This document shows, in pieces, positions 4,716 through 5,994 of a stretch of 5,994 nt of DNA. Under the pieces are notes generated by a model. The model did no database searches. It had not been told where the DNA came from and saw nothing but the letters and a program-made list of their open reading frames with translations. Every line of letters starts with the position of its first letter. Position 1 is the first letter of the stretch. The stretch spans positions 1-5,994 of the forward strand of contig JAEYVD010000182.1 in NCBI GenBank assembly GCA_023432075.1, in the 5' to 3' direction. The translations under genes and the position numbers were made by a program. Source of the stretch: Pseudomonadota bacterium (GTDB taxonomy: Bacteria > Pseudomonadota > Gammaproteobacteria > Burkholderiales > Burkholderiaceae_B).

Positions 4716-5962
4716 GCGGCGGCCGCCATCAGGTGGCGGATGCGCACGGCGGCGGGCGGGTGACTGTCATAGAAGGCGGAATGCACGGGGTCGGGCGTCA
4801 GAGTGGCGGCGTTGTCGTCGTACAGCTTGACCAGCGCGGAAACCAGGCGATCCGGCGAGCTTTGCTCGGCGGCATAGCGGTCGGCTTCGAATTCGTCGCG
4901 GCGTGAATACCAGCTGGCCAGAGGCGTCAACATGAAGGTGAATACAGGAATGCCCAGGAAGCACAGCAACAGCGCCATGGCGTCGTTGCGGCCGCCCAGT
5001 TGCGGCAGCACGCCCAGGCCCACGTAGAACCACGGCTGCTGGGCGACCCAGCCCAGGATGGCAAAGAACACCAGCGCGGCCGCAAAGCTGAAGACCACGC
5101 GCTTGATGATGTGGCGTTTGGCGAAATGCCCCAGCTCGTGCGCCAGCACGGCTTCGATTTCGTCGGCGTTCAGGCGCGCCAGCAGGGTGTCGAAGAACAC
5201 GATGCGGCGGGATTTTCCGAAGCCCGTGAAGTAGGCGTTGCCATGGGCCGAACGGCGCGAGCCGTCCATGACGAAGAGTCCGTTCAATGCGAAGCCGCAG
5301 CGCTGCGCCAGGCGCTGGATGCGACCGGCGAGTTCGGGGTCGGTAAGCGGCGTGAATTTGTTGAATAGCGGGGCAATGAACATCGGATAGATGATCAGCA
5401 GCGCCAGGTTGAACACTGTCCAGAGGGCCCAGGCCCAAATCCACCAGTACGTGCCGGCGCTGCCCATCAGCCACAGCACGGCGGCGGCTAGCGGCAAACC
5501 CAGCACGGCGGCAACCAAGAGGCCCTTGAGGGCATCGGCCACGAACAGTCCGGGCGTCATGCGGTTAAACCCAAAGCGCGCTTCCAGCTTGAACTGGCGC
5601 CAGAGCGTGAAGGGCAGGCCCAGCAACCCCAGCACCAGCGCAACGGCTACCAGGAGCAGCATCTGCCGCGCGAAGTCGTTGCTGGTAAGCTGGCTGACCG
5701 CAAGGTCGATGAACTGCAGCCCGCCCAACAGCGTCAGGGCGACCAGCACCAGGGCGTCGTAGGTGCGTTCGAGCATGCCCAGCCTGACCCGCGCCACGGT
5801 GTAATCGGCCGCCCGCTGGTGGCTGGCCAGCCCGATGCGATGGGAGAATTCCGCAGGCACCTGGTCGCGATTGCGGGCGACGTGGCGGATCTGGCGCGAC
5901 GCCAGCCACATGCGCACGGCAATATCGGTCAGCAGGAAGGCAACGAACAGCAGTGTGAACAT
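4712..5962 (-). CDS. Ste24-like M48 family membrane zinc metalloprotease
   Basis: From ATG 5960-5962 the protein is 416 residues. It has the Ste24/CAAX-protease-1 layout: an N-terminal helix (2-21), four more helices (about 69-89, 101-121, 139-167, 172-196), then the catalytic region and two more helices (about 289-307 and 329-352). The motif SRRSAHGNAYFTG (235-247) is followed by zinc motif HELGH (275-279) and, after the helices, DEFEADRYA, whose Glu357 is the expected third zinc ligand. DSHPP (399-403) near the C-terminus is also family-typical. Such proteases cleave membrane or misfolded proteins from the inner membrane; a prenyl-CAAX substrate is not expected in bacteria. The start is uncertain: TTG 5966-5968 is two codons upstream and the frame stays open to the window edge. 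ATG is preferred because the hydrophobic helix begins at once and related proteins start MFT. It overlaps rsgA by four bases and is the first visible gene of that operon. Confidence 0.93.
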   Translation of the reverse strand: MFTLLFVAFLLTDIAVRMWLASRQIRHVARNRDQVPAEFSHRIGLASHQRAADYTVARVRLGMLERTYDALVLVALTLLGGLQFIDLAVSQLTSNDFARQMLLLVAVALVLGLLGLPFTLWRQFKLEARFGFNRMTPGLFVADALKGLLVAAVLGLPLAAAVLWLMGSAGTYWWIWAWALWTVFNLALLIIYPMFIAPLFNKFTPLTDPELAGRIQRLAQRCGFALNGLFVMDGSRRSAHGNAYFTGFGKSRRIVFFDTLLARLNADEIEAVLAHELGHFAKRHIIKRVVFSFAAALVFFAILGWVAQQPWFYVGLGVLPQLGGRNDAMALLLCFLGIPVFTFMLTPLASWYSRRDEFEADRYAAEQSSPDRLVSALVKLYDDNAATLTPDPVHSAFYDSHPPAAVRIRHLMAAAA

Positions 5963-5980
5963 GGGCAATGCGTTTTGCTC

Positions 5981-5988
5981 AAGAAGGG
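5981..5988 (+). promoter_or_regulatory. Possible ribosome binding site for a divergent gene beyond the window
   Basis: AAGAAGGG on the plus strand, six bases before the window end, looks like a Shine-Dalgarno for a plus-strand gene whose start would fall just outside. Oligoribonuclease (orn) is a plausible neighbour from gene order in related bacteria, but no coding sequence is present to test this. Confidence 0.2.
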
Positions 5989-5994
5989 ATGTGC

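Overview
The window is GC-rich and reads as ordinary chromosome of a betaproteobacterium, most likely Alcaligenaceae (Achromobacter/Bordetella-like). This is judged from the protein sequences and gene set, not from a database search. It is densely coded. No rRNA, tRNA, CRISPR array, insertion sequence or phage gene is visible.

Layout. Positions 1-822 (+) hold the C-terminal part of a PA0069/Rv2578c-type radical SAM protein. It carries a long Ala/Gly/Pro/Ser tail that ends in QLSLFD, a match to the sliding-clamp binding consensus. Positions 899-1387 (+) encode a small unrecognised protein with a Pro/Ala/Gly repeat, built on a 15-bp DNA tandem repeat, and a C-terminal membrane helix. It converges on a ten-helix EamA/DMT transporter (1407-2279, -). 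A 213-bp gap holds the probable promoter and leader of rplS (ribosomal protein L19, 2493-2873, +). The rplS 3' end carries an inverted repeat that could form a pseudoknot, then a strong intrinsic terminator. The U-tract of that terminator ends only nine bases before the start codon of a NudL-type Nudix CoA pyrophosphatase (2998-3729, +). A hairpin separates this gene from the convergent pair on the minus strand: a Ste24-like M48 membrane metalloprotease (5962-4712), which overlaps by ATGA with rsgA (4715-3813), a circularly permuted GTPase of 30S ribosome assembly.

How the genes relate. L19 and RsgA both serve the ribosome but lie on opposite strands and probably do not share a transcript. 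The protease and rsgA are very likely one translationally coupled operon. The Nudix gene is placed so that it depends either on read-through of the rplS terminator or on a cryptic promoter. The other genes look independent.

No new multi-gene system is evident. The points most worth a second look are the clamp-binding-like tail of the radical SAM protein, the repeat-bearing tail-anchored small protein, and the RNA structures between rplS and the Nudix gene.
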